DNA of 6,107 nt. It comes from Acidobacteriaceae bacterium. Lineage in GTDB: Bacteria > Acidobacteriota > Terriglobia > Terriglobales > Acidobacteriaceae. A program made the position numbers and the translations under genes. The notes below the pieces were generated by a model. That model saw only the letters and a program-made list of their open reading frames with translations, was not told the DNA's origin and did not search any database. Of this stretch, positions 1 through 6,107 are shown one piece after another. The stretch spans positions 13,814 to 19,920 of the forward strand of contig PMCH01000141.1 in assembly GCA_003154055.1 (NCBI GenBank). The letters are read 5' to 3'. The first letter of the stretch is position 1. Every line of letters starts with the position of its first letter.

Positions 1-71
1 CCACATGACTCCGGGTGCCGCGCCGAAACCCGCAGTTTTCAACCGCTTCAGTTTTGCCTAGTTTCGCAGAT
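1..71. other. Left flank, no gene called
   Basis: This is the sequence beyond the stop codon of the minus-strand membrane gene. I see no convincing terminator hairpin with a T tract and no supported reading frame. A minus-strand ATG at 6-4 runs off the edge, with a GGAG only 2 nt upstream of it. That spacing is too tight and the visible coding part too short to call a gene. Confidence 0.4.
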
Positions 72-1607
72 TCAGGTGAGCACAGGTAAAGATTTTGTCA
101 CTTTTTTCCCCTGCTGGGAAGGCTTTTTGGGGGGCTCCGGGCCGGCTATACCCGGTCCAACCCGGGTAAAGACCACCGCCTGCGCATCTCGATATTCAAC
201 AAACCAGTCCGGTTCCAGAGCCAGGCCTTGCGCCAGCGCGCAGGACGCAGGAACCAGCACAGTACCGACCCTCCATTGCTGCAGGACCCTTTGCCAGCCG
301 GGGCGAAGCTGCACCGCTGTCTTGAACTGCCCTAGCAGGTCGTCGCCATAGAGGTCGGCGCGCCCGTCCACGAACACGCGATAGTCGGGATACAGCTTCC
401 AGATCGCGTAGCCTCCCCAGTCGTAGTAGGCAAAGAGCTGGGTGGGCTTCCGGTGAGACGCCAGGTATTCCACCGCCGCTTTGGGAAACAGGTCCCCCTC
501 CGCCCTGGCTTGGCTGCGGACCAGGGTGTCCCATCGAACCATGGCAAAGACCGCCAGGAAAGCTAAGACCGTAGCCGGAAGGACGAGTCGGAGCTTGCTC
601 GACTCTCCCTCGGGGCGGCCGGAAGGCGACTGCCACTGCCGGGAAGGATCCGACAGAGCGGCGGCGATCACCGGCACGGCCAGCAGCGCGAAGATCGGAA
701 TGTGACGCACCGCGTCGAGCGCCGCAAACAGTGTCCCCAGAAGCGGAACAAGCACCCGAGCCTTGGGCCGCGATCGCGCCCTGGCAAACGCCACCAGCAG
801 GGCCAGACACATCAGGAGAAGGGGCACAAACCGAAACTGATGAAAATCCGGGGACAGCCACTCGACGATGAACGATCTCATGCCAGCCGAACGCAAAACG
901 TCCAGCGGATAGCGATAGAGCTGCGCGCCGCTCGGATTGAGCGGCACCACCGCCAGGCATGCCACCACGGCTAACAGCAAGCGCACGAGATGCGGGCGCA
1001 CGTGCGCCCAGGGCGTTTTTCCCGCGATCGCCTCACACACCAGGCCGGCGCAATAAGCCAACAGCAGTGCCAGACCCAGAGCAAACCCGGCGTGCAGGTT
1101 CAGCCACAGTACGAACAACGGAGGTATCCAGAGCAGGAGCCGGGGACGGTCCTGCCCGCGCTCCATCAACCACAGAAATAGGCTGGCCAGCAGGAAAGTG
1201 AACATTTGCGGACGCACGCCCCAAGCCGGCGCTGAAGCCAGCGCGCCCAGCACCGTTGCGGCGGCAGCCCAGTGCCGGGGGCCCGGACATCGCAGGAAAA
1301 GCAGCACGAACCCCGCGGTGGTCACGATCGCCGAGAACACGATCAGCCCGGCCCAGGAGGTGTGTCTCCAGATCTGGTAGAAGACGACCTCCGAAAGCCA
1401 TTCATGCGACACCCAGGCACTTCCGGCGCGAGTGAACGAGAACGGGTCGGTATGGGGAATATGCCTTGTTTCCGCGATCCATCGCCCGGTGCGCAAGTGC
1501 CACCACAGATCGGGATCGGTGGCCGGCCGGGCCGTGAGGGCCAAGAGACCGAAAAGAAGCAGGCCGCCGAAAACCTGGGCGCGGTCGAATCCAGAAATCT
1601 TCCTCAT
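72..1607 (-). CDS. Polytopic membrane protein with soluble C-terminal domain, GT-C-like, function unassigned
   Basis: This is a 511-aa integral membrane protein. The N-terminal helix (about 11-28) is followed by an extracytoplasmic-looking loop with conserved-looking motifs: DPDLWWH (31-37), DPFSFT (54-59) and WVSHEWLSE (65-73). About nine or ten more hydrophobic segments lie between about 83 and 357, with short motifs RPQ (132-134), NLHAG (170-174) and RHIPIFA (301-307). A soluble domain follows (about 360-485) with YDWGGY (395-400) and VDGRADLYG (413-421), then a Lys/Pro-rich tail. An acidic and aromatic first loop followed by many helices is the plan of GT-C glycosyltransferases. I recall similar proteins in Acidobacteriota annotated as hypothetical or GT39-like, so a glycosyl-transfer role is inference. 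The ATG at 1607 is the first in frame. No Shine-Dalgarno is visible, and a perfect TATAAT lies only 14 nt upstream, implying a leader of only a few nucleotides. The gene is divergent from the GT87-like gene at 1648. Confidence 0.85.
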   Translation of the reverse strand: MRKISGFDRAQVFGGLLLFGLLALTARPATDPDLWWHLRTGRWIAETRHIPHTDPFSFTRAGSAWVSHEWLSEVVFYQIWRHTSWAGLIVFSAIVTTAGFVLLFLRCPGPRHWAAAATVLGALASAPAWGVRPQMFTFLLASLFLWLMERGQDRPRLLLWIPPLFVLWLNLHAGFALGLALLLAYCAGLVCEAIAGKTPWAHVRPHLVRLLLAVVACLAVVPLNPSGAQLYRYPLDVLRSAGMRSFIVEWLSPDFHQFRFVPLLLMCLALLVAFARARSRPKARVLVPLLGTLFAALDAVRHIPIFALLAVPVIAAALSDPSRQWQSPSGRPEGESSKLRLVLPATVLAFLAVFAMVRWDTLVRSQARAEGDLFPKAAVEYLASHRKPTQLFAYYDWGGYAIWKLYPDYRVFVDGRADLYGDDLLGQFKTAVQLRPGWQRVLQQWRVGTVLVPASCALAQGLALEPDWFVEYRDAQAVVFTRVGPGIAGPEPPKKPSQQGKKVTKSLPVLT

Positions 1608-1647
1608 GAGAGCTGGCGGTGATTATAGAATCAGGCCACCAAAAAGT
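1608..1647. promoter_or_regulatory. Divergent promoter region 1, overlapping -10 boxes
   Basis: These 40 bp separate two start codons facing away from each other. The minus strand reads a perfect TATAAT at 1627-1622. The plus strand reads TAGAAT at 1626-1631 (5 of 6 consensus matches) or TATAGA at 1624-1629. The 12 bp at 1621-1632 (GATTATAGAATC) have GATT/AATC inverted arms around a central ATAG. No good -35 hexamer is seen on either strand at 16-18 bp spacing. Predicted transcription starts lie only about 8 nt (minus) and about 10-16 nt (plus) from the start codons. The -10 boxes are seen directly; promoter activity is inferred. Confidence 0.5.
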
Positions 1648-2895
1648 ATGGGGCTGCTCAGGCTGAATGGGAAACGGGAATTCGTGGCCGCCGCTTTCCT
1701 TATGGCGATGACTGCCTGTCACTGCTTCCTGATCGTGAGCCTCATGCCGTCTTTGCGGCGCGGATACCAGGACTTCACGATTTTTTACAGCGCCGGCTGC
1801 CTGCTCCGCAAGGGACAGGCGGCGAATCTATATAGTCTGTCCGAACAATACCGAATCCAGCGCGAATTTGCTCCGGACGTTCCGATCCGCCAGGCCGCAC
1901 TGCCCTACAATCATCCGCCCTTCGAAGCGCTGTTGTTCGTGCCTTTCACATTTGTGCAGTACAGATCGGCCTATGTCTTGTGGACCGCGCTGAATCTGAT
2001 CGTGCTGGCCTTGAGCCTTGTGCTCCTCAGAAAAGAGTTCGCGGAATTGCGCACTTTTCCGCTTGCATTTCTGGGCCTGGCTGCAACCGGGTTCTTCCCG
2101 GTTGCACTGGGCGTTCTGCAAGGGCAAGACGATATCGTGTTGCTACTGATTATCACGATCGCTCTAATTCTCCTGCATAGAGAAGAGGAGGTATCGGCGG
2201 GCGGGGCGCTGGCGCTGGGTTTGTTCAAGCCTCACCTGGTCATTCCCCTGGTTTTGCTTTTGGCGATCCGGCACCGGCGAGTTCTAGTAGGCTTTGTTCC
2301 AATCGGCATGGTACTCGCCCTGATCTCCGTGGCCATGGTGGGACTAGGCGGCGCCATCAACTACGTAAAGTTCGTCTTTTACCTGGAAAAAACCGGCGCT
2401 GGTGGTGCGGTGGGCTCCGACTTCATGCCGAATCTGCGCGGCCTGATCGCATGGCTGCCCGGCGTCGGCCGCGCTCGCGTGTTCGCGACTGTGCTCACGC
2501 TGACATGCTCGGTTGCACTAATCGTTGCGGCGTGGTGGAAAATCAAGAATGGGCCAGATTCCATTTGCTACGCATTCGGGCTGGCGACCGTCGCCGCCAT
2601 CCTAGTCAGCTATCACGCCCTTACCTACGACTTGAGCCTTTTGCTGCCGGCCATTTTTTTCTTTTTCTGCGGAACGGCGCCCAAGAATCGTAATAAAGCC
2701 GGAGCCGGCACGATGCTGCTCCTAGTCTTGCTTTTCCTGACCCCACTGTATGCGTTGCTATTGTTTCGCCTAAATCGCATGTGCTGGTTTTCGACGATTC
2801 TGCTCTGGTTCTTCGTGAAGCTTGCAGGTGGTCAGGACGTGGCGGTCCGATGGTTGCCGGAGCGAAGCAGAACGATCAGCAACATGGGAAAGTAG
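1648..2895 (+). CDS. GT87 (DUF2029)-family membrane glycosyltransferase-like protein
   Basis: The product is a 415-aa polytopic membrane protein with about ten to twelve hydrophobic segments. Motifs in order resemble GT87: DFTIFYSAG after the first helix (42-50, D42 the candidate catalytic or substrate-contacting acid), YNHPPFEALLF (87-97), LQGQDD (157-162), FKPHLVIP (193-200), MPNLRGL (260-266) and SYHALTYDLSLLLP (321-334). GT87 includes the mycobacterial mannosyltransferase PimE, which uses polyprenyl-phosphate mannose outside the membrane; the donor and acceptor here are unknown. The frame is open back to 1432, but that part is antisense to the neighbour and not membrane-like. I chose ATG 1648 because hydrophobic sequence starts shortly after it and the -10 boxes lie just upstream. 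ATG 1606 is the alternative (14 more residues) but would place the -10 inside the gene. No clear Shine-Dalgarno is present. The last 64 bp overlap the end of the convergent gene. Base composition looks less G+C-rich than its neighbours by eye. Confidence 0.88.
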   Translation: MGLLRLNGKREFVAAAFLMAMTACHCFLIVSLMPSLRRGYQDFTIFYSAGCLLRKGQAANLYSLSEQYRIQREFAPDVPIRQAALPYNHPPFEALLFVPFTFVQYRSAYVLWTALNLIVLALSLVLLRKEFAELRTFPLAFLGLAATGFFPVALGVLQGQDDIVLLLIITIALILLHREEEVSAGGALALGLFKPHLVIPLVLLLAIRHRRVLVGFVPIGMVLALISVAMVGLGGAINYVKFVFYLEKTGAGGAVGSDFMPNLRGLIAWLPGVGRARVFATVLTLTCSVALIVAAWWKIKNGPDSICYAFGLATVAAILVSYHALTYDLSLLLPAIFFFFCGTAPKNRNKAGAGTMLLLVLLFLTPLYALLLFRLNRMCWFSTILLWFFVKLAGGQDVAVRWLPERSRTISNMGK

Positions 2896-3731
2896 AAACC
2901 CAGGACGCTCCAAAGCCCCACGTCGTGGATGGAGTGCGGCATGTGATACCAGCGCCAGATACCCACGATCCAACTGCAGGCCACGGTGGCCATCACGTTC
3001 CTCCTGTTTTTCGGGATCAGCCACAATACGAACGAATCGTAGAACCAGCGCTGGGGCATGAGTGCGCACAGGAGCAGTAACCGCGCATCGCGATCGCGAT
3101 ACCTCCAGGCGGCGAGCGCGAGTAGCGGCCCGGGCAGAACAAGCAGAGGAACAAAATGCTGATAGCTTCCGACCTGCGAAATCCATTCAAGCGGCCAGCG
3201 AGGCATCCATATCAGACTTGCGATCAGCAAGAGGGCACCCGCCACCGCGCCCTTGGGGGAAAGATGGGTGAGCGCAACGGGGCCGCCAACCTGCGGTTTT
3301 ACTGTGCAGAATGCAAACGCGATGGGATGGAATGCCGCGCACATCAGGAGGGGACTCCATTGCGCAGTCATCAACGCCGCCCAGTACGGATACGCCAGAA
3401 AGATCAAGAGGCGGCTGGGGCCCTGGCGAACGAGCGCCAGTGCGAGGAGCCCGGAACTGATGCCGAAAAACAGCGCACCTGCAATTTCGGCGGGCAAGGT
3501 GGCAAATGGCAAGGCCGCCAGCGCCGCGGTCAGCGGATAGGGAATTGCGCCCGGAGGAGTGTGGGCATACGGGTCTTTGCCGGAGAGCAGGTCGCGGGCG
3601 GCGCTATGTGCCCAGGTGAAGTCCGCAGCTCCCAGTTGATACCGGTGAAGAAACGCCCAGCACAGCGCGCCGCTGCCAAGTGCGAAAGCGGCAGCAACTG
3701 CAACATCTCGGGTTGGTTGAGCAATTTTCAC
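2832..3731 (-). CDS. Short GT87-like polytopic membrane protein
   Basis: The product is a 299-aa membrane protein if it starts at GTG 3731. Starting at TTG 3761 adds ten residues. Motifs (numbered from the GTG) follow the GT87 order: DFTW in the first loop (37-40), GKDPY (51-55), PYPLTAALAALPF (64-76), AQWSPLLM (123-130), TVKPQVG (143-149), MPRWPLEW (176-183) and QRWFYDSF (227-234), the last followed by LWLIPKN. It is about 100 residues shorter than the other two GT87-like proteins here. In particular only about 21 residues separate the Gln motif from the Lys-Pro motif, against about 35 in both neighbours. I recall short proteins of this plan in other bacteria, so it is probably an intact subfamily and not a deletion product. 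I prefer the GTG because the extra TTG codons span the putative -10 (TACTAT, 3746-3741) and are A+T-rich; neither start has a Shine-Dalgarno. It is convergent and overlapping with the gene ending at 2895. A transferase role is inferred; no substrate can be named. Confidence 0.8.
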   Translation of the reverse strand: MKIAQPTRDVAVAAAFALGSGALCWAFLHRYQLGAADFTWAHSAARDLLSGKDPYAHTPPGAIPYPLTAALAALPFATLPAEIAGALFFGISSGLLALALVRQGPSRLLIFLAYPYWAALMTAQWSPLLMCAAFHPIAFAFCTVKPQVGGPVALTHLSPKGAVAGALLLIASLIWMPRWPLEWISQVGSYQHFVPLLVLPGPLLALAAWRYRDRDARLLLLCALMPQRWFYDSFVLWLIPKNRRNVMATVACSWIVGIWRWYHMPHSIHDVGLWSVLGFYFPMLLIVLLRSGNHRTATS

Positions 3732-3745
3732 CAGGACGCTATAGT
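3717..3745 (+). promoter_or_regulatory. Sigma70-like promoter for the GT87-like gene at 3767
   Basis: The plus strand carries TTGAGC at 3717-3722 (TTGA core of the -35), a 17-bp spacer, and TATAGT at 3740-3745 (5 of 6 matches to TATAAT). Predicted transcription start is near 3752, leaving about 15 nt of leader before ATG 3767 and no Shine-Dalgarno. The -35 box lies inside the 5' end of the oppositely oriented gene. This is the best promoter match in the window. Confidence 0.55.
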
Positions 3746-3746
3746 A
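3741..3746 (-). promoter_or_regulatory. Possible -10 box for the minus-strand GT87-like gene
   Basis: The minus strand reads TACTAT at 3746-3741 (4 of 6 matches to TATAAT), 9 nt before the preferred GTG start at 3731. It overlaps the plus-strand TATAGT by five of six positions, around the palindrome CTATAG (3739-3744). No convincing -35 is seen on the minus strand. If used, the transcript would be essentially leaderless. Confidence 0.3.
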
Positions 3747-3766
3747 TCCAGATTTTCTCAAATTTC

Positions 3767-5074
3767 ATGAGCAAACGCGGCGCTGTCTGCAAACCGTTCT
3801 GGCTCGTTTTGGCCGCCACCGTCTGTGCCGCGGGCATGTGGCTTTACGTGCAGCGCGTTCTGGTCCCATATCAGCGGACGGACGCGATGGCTCACGACCG
3901 GCCCCGAGGCAACCTCTCCGATCTTTATCCTCGCTGGATCGGGGCCCGCGAGTTGCTGCTGCACGGACGCGACCCCTATAGCCCCGAGGTCACCCGCGAG
4001 AGTCAAGCCGGCTATTACGGCCGGCCTCTGGACCCATCCCGGCCAGAAGACCCAAAGGACCAGCAGGCATTTGCCTATCCCGTGTATGTCGTCTTCCTGC
4101 TCGCGCCTACTGTCCATCTTCCATTCGCGATCGTGCAAAAAACGTTCACTTGGATTTTGTTGAGTCTGATCGTCGCCACCTCTGCACTTTGGTTGCGCAT
4201 TCTACGAATGCCTCTGGCGCTTTGGTCTCAAGCCAGCGTCTTTGGGTTCTCGTTAGGCAGTCTCGCCTTCATGCAGGGGCTGAAGCTTCAGCAGATGAGC
4301 CTGCTGGTCGCTGCCCTGATGGCCGCTGCTGTCGCTGTTCTGGTCGCGGACCGCCCGATTCTTGCTGGCTTCTTGCTGGCCCTGGCGACGATCAAGCCGC
4401 AGCTCGTCTGGCTGCTGTTGCTCTGGCTCGCGGTCTGGACCCTCGCCGACTGGCGCCGCCGCTATCGCTGGGCCGCGTCATTTCTGGTCACCATGGGCCT
4501 CTTGTTTGCCGCCTCAGAGTGGTATTCGCCGCACTGGATCCTGCGTTTCTGGCACGCGCTCGGCGAATACCAGAAATACACCGGCGCCGTTCCGTTTCTA
4601 CAACAGATGGTTCCTGCCCCCTGGAGTTGGATACCTCAGCTTCTGGCGGTCGCGGCGGCGATCCGAATTTGCTGGATGAATCGCCGGCAGGCCGAAGATA
4701 CCGCTGTCTTCTCGACCATACTCTGTCTGGTGCTTGCGGTGACGGTATTCGTCGTCCCGACGTCCGCTCCCTACAACCAGGTCCTCCTCCTTCCGCCCGT
4801 GTTGCTACTTGCCCGTGCCGGGCCGGAGATCTGTTGCCGGAATCTGCCCGGCCGCGTCCTGGTCGCTGTCGGCGCTGTCCTGCTGGCGTGGCCCTGGGCT
4901 TCGAGCGCCGTTCTAGCTGGCTTGTCGTTCGTTTTGCCTCCTGCGCTGGTTGAGCAGGCTTGGGCCATCCCTCTCTGGACCGTCCTCCCACTCCCCGTCG
5001 CGGTGGCCGCGCTGATGCTGGTCTATACTCACCGCAAGTCCTTCGCCCCGGCCGCCGGGCAAGGGACAGCGTAA
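3767..5074 (+). CDS. GT87 (DUF2029)-like polytopic membrane protein, acidobacterial type
   Basis: The product is a 435-aa polytopic membrane protein. Helix 1 (about 10-28) leads into a long extracytoplasmic loop (about 30-100) with SDLYPRWIGARELL (51-64, D52 a candidate catalytic acid), HGRDPYS (66-72) and a Pro/Asp-rich stretch. Then come FAYPVYVVFLLAP (102-114), LKLQQMSLL (172-180), TIKPQLVW (208-215) and SAPYNQVLLLPP (333-344). About eleven more hydrophobic segments run to about 420. The motif order matches GT87, and the long first loop is a style I associate with acidobacterial DUF2029 proteins. A lipid-linked sugar transferase acting outside the membrane is likely by family, but substrate is unknown. 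ATG 3767 was chosen over the longer frame from 3680 because the upstream part is hydrophilic, antisense to the neighbour and spans the promoter. There is no Shine-Dalgarno. It is followed after 57 bp by the FHA-GAF gene, which could be partly cotranscribed. Confidence 0.87.
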   Translation: MSKRGAVCKPFWLVLAATVCAAGMWLYVQRVLVPYQRTDAMAHDRPRGNLSDLYPRWIGARELLLHGRDPYSPEVTRESQAGYYGRPLDPSRPEDPKDQQAFAYPVYVVFLLAPTVHLPFAIVQKTFTWILLSLIVATSALWLRILRMPLALWSQASVFGFSLGSLAFMQGLKLQQMSLLVAALMAAAVAVLVADRPILAGFLLALATIKPQLVWLLLLWLAVWTLADWRRRYRWAASFLVTMGLLFAASEWYSPHWILRFWHALGEYQKYTGAVPFLQQMVPAPWSWIPQLLAVAAAIRICWMNRRQAEDTAVFSTILCLVLAVTVFVVPTSAPYNQVLLLPPVLLLARAGPEICCRNLPGRVLVAVGAVLLAWPWASSAVLAGLSFVLPPALVEQAWAIPLWTVLPLPVAVAALMLVYTHRKSFAPAAGQGTA

Positions 5075-5131
5075 AATGCTTACGGCCAGAGCCAAACACT
5101 GGCATGATGGTCGCAGGAGAATCCAGGCCCA
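5075..5131 (+). promoter_or_regulatory. Intergenic leader with Shine-Dalgarno AGGAGA
   Basis: This 57-bp gap holds AGGAGA at 5115-5120, 11 nt before ATG 5132, which supports that start. TAAAAT at 5072-5077, over the preceding stop codon, resembles a -10 box but has no matching -35. A small 5-bp stem (GCCAG 5085-5089 with CTGGC 5099-5103, 9-nt loop) has no T tract and is too weak to be a terminator. Readthrough from the upstream gene is therefore possible. Confidence 0.45.
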
Positions 5132-6107
5132 ATGTCGGTGTCCCAGTCTTCGGGGTCGATTCCAAGTTCAGGCATATCCCGCGTCTTCCCGGTCATGATC
5201 TATGTGCAGGGGAACGATCAGCAGACGCTCGCCCTGAATCACACGCCCTACACGGTCGGCCGCAAGGTGGACCGCGACCTGGTGATTCCGGACCCACGCG
5301 TCTCCCGGGAGCATGCTTTCATTGTTGCGGAAAATGGCGAGTTCTTTGTCGTTGACCAGGGCAGTAAGCACGGCACCTTCGTCAACGGCGAAAAAGTGGA
5401 TCGCCGCAAGCTGGAGCGCAACGACCGCCTGGAATTCGGCGCGCGCGATACGGCGTACCTCATCTTCCACCCGCTGCACCCGACCTCCAACACCGCGCGC
5501 GAATTCCTGAGCCAGATCTCCGGCATCCAGATTTCCCAGGAAGCCAGCGACCTGGAAAAGATGACCTTGTTCCTGGAGGCAGCGCGTAAACTGAACACAA
5601 TTGGCGTGCTCGATGAAATTCTGGTCACGCTGCTCGAAGCGACCCTCAAGTTGACGCGCGCCGAACGGGGCTTCATTTTTCTGCGCGACACCGAAGGAAA
5701 CCTGACGCTCGCCGCCGGCCGGAATGCAAAAGGCGAGCCCCTGCTGGACGACAAGACGATCTCGCGTTCGGTGCTGGAAGAGGCGTTGACCGCAAATTCC
5801 GAATACCTGGTCACCGACACCAGCCAGGAACTCGACATGAAGGGACGGCAGAGCATTGTGGCCTTCGATCTGCGCACCGTCATCTGCATGCCCTTGCGCA
5901 AGCCGCAGGTGAAAGCGACTCGGCCCGACCAGCCGGCGGAAGCCGCGGTCATGGGCGCTCTCTACGTGGACTCCCGCTTCGCCTCGCGCGATATCACAGG
6001 CGTCAGCGAGGACATCCTGCGGGCGATCGCTACCGAAGCGGCCCAGTTGATCGAGCACGCGCGCCTGGTGCAGGCAGAAGACTCCGCCCGCCGCTACCAG
6101 CAGGAAC
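5132..6107 (+). CDS. FHA-GAF signalling protein, N-terminal part (probable PP2C/SpoIIE-type phosphatase)
   Basis: The frame is open from ATG 5132 to the right edge (325 complete codons), so the C-terminus is missing. An in-frame TGA at 5105 bounds the start. After a Ser/Gly-rich N-terminus (about 1-15) comes a forkhead-associated domain (about 22-112) with the full phosphothreonine-binding signature: GR (43-44), SREH (58-61), GSKHGT (77-82) and NG (85-86). FHA domains read Ser/Thr kinase phosphorylation. A GAF domain follows (about 141-315), with ERGFIFLRD early, VICMPLR (250-256), a Pro/Ala-rich insert (258-272) and ALYVDS (276-281). The last visible residues, RYQQE, begin a helix that in many FHA-GAF proteins leads into a SpoIIE/PP2C phosphatase domain. 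That continuation is my inference; a GGDEF or kinase output is possible. The protein looks cytoplasmic, with no signal peptide or membrane segment. G+C-rich third positions are consistent with real coding. No functional link to the membrane genes is shown. Confidence 0.9.
   Translation, partial: MSVSQSSGSIPSSGISRVFPVMIYVQGNDQQTLALNHTPYTVGRKVDRDLVIPDPRVSREHAFIVAENGEFFVVDQGSKHGTFVNGEKVDRRKLERNDRLEFGARDTAYLIFHPLHPTSNTAREFLSQISGIQISQEASDLEKMTLFLEAARKLNTIGVLDEILVTLLEATLKLTRAERGFIFLRDTEGNLTLAAGRNAKGEPLLDDKTISRSVLEEALTANSEYLVTDTSQELDMKGRQSIVAFDLRTVICMPLRKPQVKATRPDQPAEAAVMGALYVDSRFASRDITGVSEDILRAIATEAAQLIEHARLVQAEDSARRYQQE

Noticed and set aside
196..960. 254-aa minus-strand frame inside the 511-aa membrane gene
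   Set aside because: It lies in another frame of the same strand within a clear membrane protein, is rich in Arg, Gly, Ser and Pro, and has no recognisable motif.
1432..1647. N-terminal extension of the plus-strand GT87-like gene
   Set aside because: The frame is open, but it is antisense to the divergent gene, is Arg/Pro-rich and not membrane-like, and contains the promoter region.
3156..3770. 204-aa plus-strand frame opposite the short GT87-like gene
   Set aside because: It is hydrophilic, Arg/Gln-rich, low-identity-looking sequence antisense to a protein with ordered GT87 motifs; no Shine-Dalgarno or family signature.
4150..4953. 267-aa plus-strand frame inside the GT87-like gene at 3767
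   Set aside because: It is a shifted-frame shadow, rich in Arg, Ala and Pro, while the main frame has GT87 motifs throughout.
5085..5103. Hairpin after the third GT87-like gene as a terminator
   Set aside because: The stem is only 5 bp with a 9-nt loop and there is no following T tract.
5168..6058. 296-aa open frame on the minus strand
   Set aside because: It is antisense to the FHA-GAF gene, whose plus-strand frame has the full FHA signature and GAF motifs. Long antisense frames are expected opposite G+C-rich genes, and the protein resembles no family I know.

Overview
The window is high-G+C bacterial DNA with dense coding. It carries four consecutive multi-membrane-spanning proteins and the first part of a modular signalling protein. 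The protein style suggests an Acidobacteriota (Terriglobia-like) chromosome: GT87/DUF2029-like proteins with N-terminal motifs such as 'RWIGARELLLHGRDPYS', a 'YDWGGY...VDGRADLYG' membrane protein, and an FHA-GAF protein. This assignment is from remembered family resemblance, not a search. No mobile element, RNA gene or CRISPR array was seen.

Layout, left to right: a 71-bp left flank with nothing callable; a 511-aa membrane protein on the minus strand (72-1607); a 40-bp divergent promoter region; a GT87-like protein on the plus strand (1648-2895); a shorter GT87-like protein on the minus strand (2832-3731, or 3761 with a TTG start), whose 3' end overlaps its neighbour by 64 bp; a second divergent promoter region; a third GT87-like protein on the plus strand (3767-5074); a 57-bp gap; and an FHA-GAF protein (5132 to the right edge, incomplete). 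The orientation is therefore - + - + +, so the four membrane genes are not one operon. They form two head-to-head pairs meeting tail-to-tail.

The three GT87-like proteins share the same order of motifs: an acidic first extracytoplasmic loop, a Y/P-rich motif, a Gln motif, a Lys-Pro motif, and a C-terminal Tyr-containing motif. They are otherwise very different, which points to old paralogues and not a recent tandem duplication. Family knowledge suggests integral-membrane GT-C transferases using polyprenyl-phosphate sugars outside the membrane. No cytoplasmic glycosyltransferase, flippase or polymerase gene is in view, so substrate and pathway stay open.

The most interesting non-coding structure is that both divergent gene pairs are separated by only about 35-40 bp, and in each the -10-like hexamers of the two strands sit on top of each other. 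The membrane genes lack visible Shine-Dalgarno sequences and have very short predicted leaders, while the FHA-GAF gene has a plain AGGAGA.
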